Assembly: GCA_964030475.1 (NCBI GenBank)
Contig: CAXIPT010000002.1
Coordinates: 20,824,022-20,888,021, forward strand
DNA from: Tethya wilhelma
Taxonomy: Eukaryota > Porifera > Demospongiae > Tethyida > Tethyidae
Length of the DNA: 64,000 nt
Direction: 5' to 3'
The notes below the pieces were generated by a model that was not told the DNA's origin, did no database searches, and saw only the letters and a list, made by a program, of their open reading frames with translations. This document shows, piece after piece, positions 62,789-64,000 of this stretch (the first letter of the stretch is position 1; every line of letters starts with the position of its first letter). The position numbers and the translations under genes were made by a program.

Positions 62789-64000
62789 TGCCTGGAGGTG
62801 CCTTACTTGGAGTCCCCCCCACTAAGAGTAGAGCCACAGAAGGTTGCTTCCAAGGTGAAAGAGTTGCTCACTCCCATCCTCCAAGTCACCACCCTCCCAG
62901 TAGACTCCTTACAGCGGTGAACATTGAACTTACAACTTTCAAAGGAGAACATGTCAGGCACCTGGAGGGGGGGAGAGAGATGACAGCTTCAACATGTAAT
63001 GGTAGATATGTATATACCTCTTGTGAGAGGAGGAAGGGGATTACCCTCTCATTAAGGAATTGGGTATGATCACATTTAGGTACATGACATCCGTACATGA
63101 AGACGTTGTGTTTCCTACTGTGTCCATGGAGGTCAACATAGACCAGCAGCTGCAGTGGTATTGATCACAATGACATCATGCTAGCCTATAGCCTCAGGGC
63201 TGGTTGTGTCACCTTTCTCTCTCTCATTGTGGATGCTATGAGCCTCTTGGTGTGATGGACGGTGGGGAAGAGCTCTTCGAGGGGCTCCTTGTACACCCGG
63301 TTGAGGTCCACTCCGGCCAGAGAGGTCCTGTAGTTGCCCACAATGACTCCGTCTGGGTTCAACATGGGCACCAGGAGGAAGACCACACGACTGCGAACAC
63401 TCTAGTACAATGAACACTACTGATAAACAACAATGCCCAGTCAGCAGTGGCCAATACCTTGGCGTGCTTGTTGTCTGAGGTGAGGAAGTGGATGAGCCCT
63501 TCCATCATCCAGCTGCTGTTGCTCTCTCCTGGATGGACCCTAGCACTCACCACTACAGCAGGCCGCCCTCGCAGCTCATCAGATGAACCTGGTAGGCAGG
63601 TGAAGTTGAGCCCGTCAATAAATATTGCATGTGAACTGCTTACATTGGAAGTCAGTGATGGTGAGCAATGGGCAGGTGTTCCCAGCCAGGGTGGTGCACA
63701 GGACATCTCTCTTCACATAGGGACACTGCTCCAGCTCTGACAAATAATGCAGCAGCTGAGAGTAAGGATACGGGTAGCAATAGCAGAGATAGCACTTGTC
63801 GTCACTGTGGGGAAACTCCTGTCAATTAAAGCACACATATATACACACAGTAATACAATTATGACTTGTCATGGCTCACTAATTACCATTGACCAGGAAA
63901 GAGTATATTCTGAAATATCTCCATGGCAATGATGGTAGCTAATATTGTGTCCAACTCTTGTCCAGCCGTCAGTGCTGTGCTGGGCTTCTCTCTCCGAGTA
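61367..64000 (-). CDS. Cytosolic carboxypeptidase, CCP2/CCP3 (AGBL2/3) type, 5' end outside window
   Basis: M14D zinc carboxypeptidase that removes glutamates from tubulin tails, usually ciliary. Reading down from 64000: [20 protein letters not shown] ends the N-terminal beta-sandwich domain, then [20 protein letters not shown]. The zinc site starts with [20 protein letters not shown] (HxxE). [31 protein letters not shown] and the distal zinc histidine in [20 protein letters not shown] follow. [10 protein letters not shown] contains the catalytic glutamate. All key residues are present. A long basic, Ser/Pro-rich C-terminal extension ([20 protein letters not shown] and beyond) ends at 61367. 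Extensions of this kind favour AGBL2/AGBL3 over AGBL4/5; the exact paralogue is uncertain. Confidence 0.92.
62726..62786. repeat. (CA)n microsatellite
   Basis: About 60 bp of CA in an intron of the carboxypeptidase gene, near the exon encoding the catalytic glutamate. Confidence 0.95.

Overview
The window is nuclear DNA of an early-branching animal, most likely a sponge (inference). It is gene-dense, with many small exons, GT-AG introns often only 50-150 bp long, and very many (CA)n and (CT/GA)n runs. The genes are animal housekeeping and ciliary orthologues, including a kinesin-3 with a CAP-Gly tail, EBAG9, MSH6, EMC2, SEC3/EXOC1 and an axonemal dynein light intermediate chain. No bacterial operons, RNA genes or CRISPR arrays were seen.

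Layout: KIF13-type kinesin (+, 5' end outside the window); SLC22A18-like transporter (-); AASDHPPT phosphopantetheinyl transferase (+); a fragment of an unknown gene with tyrosine motifs (-); a decayed DIRS-like retroelement; a lone first exon resembling CAP (-); an SLC25 mitochondrial carrier (+) with its 3' half repeated; a DAZAP1/Musashi-like RNA-binding protein (-); LRRC9 (-); a papain-family cysteine protease (+); a PHF7/G2E3-like PHD protein (-); about 4.4 kb of repeats; MSH6 (-), broken by a gap and an inverted duplication; EMC2 (-); DNALI1 (+); mRNA capping enzyme RNGTT (-); SMNDC1 (+); a PDZ-PH-PH protein (-); HCCS (+); TXNDC5 (-); EBAG9 (+); EXOC1 (-); EEF1D (+); and a cytosolic carboxypeptidase (-, 5' end outside the window).

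Most genes alternate in strand. Start codons of divergent neighbours lie about 80-190 bp apart and convergent stops as little as 25 bp apart, so many promoters must be shared. Two of these short promoters, those of LRRC9 and DNALI1, carry perfect RFX X-box palindromes, as expected for ciliary genes. The same motif also recurs inside introns far more often than chance predicts.

Assembly quality matters for any reading of this window. Eleven isolated single Ns and one 573-N gap mark joins. Several are flanked by near-identical direct copies (carrier, LRRC9, HCCS/TXNDC5) or inverted copies (MSH6, EXOC1). Others coincide with missing conserved coding sequence (KIF13, RNGTT, EXOC1). These look like scaffolding artefacts rather than biology. 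Several non-autonomous DNA transposons can be defined to the base by terminal inverted repeats and target-site duplications.
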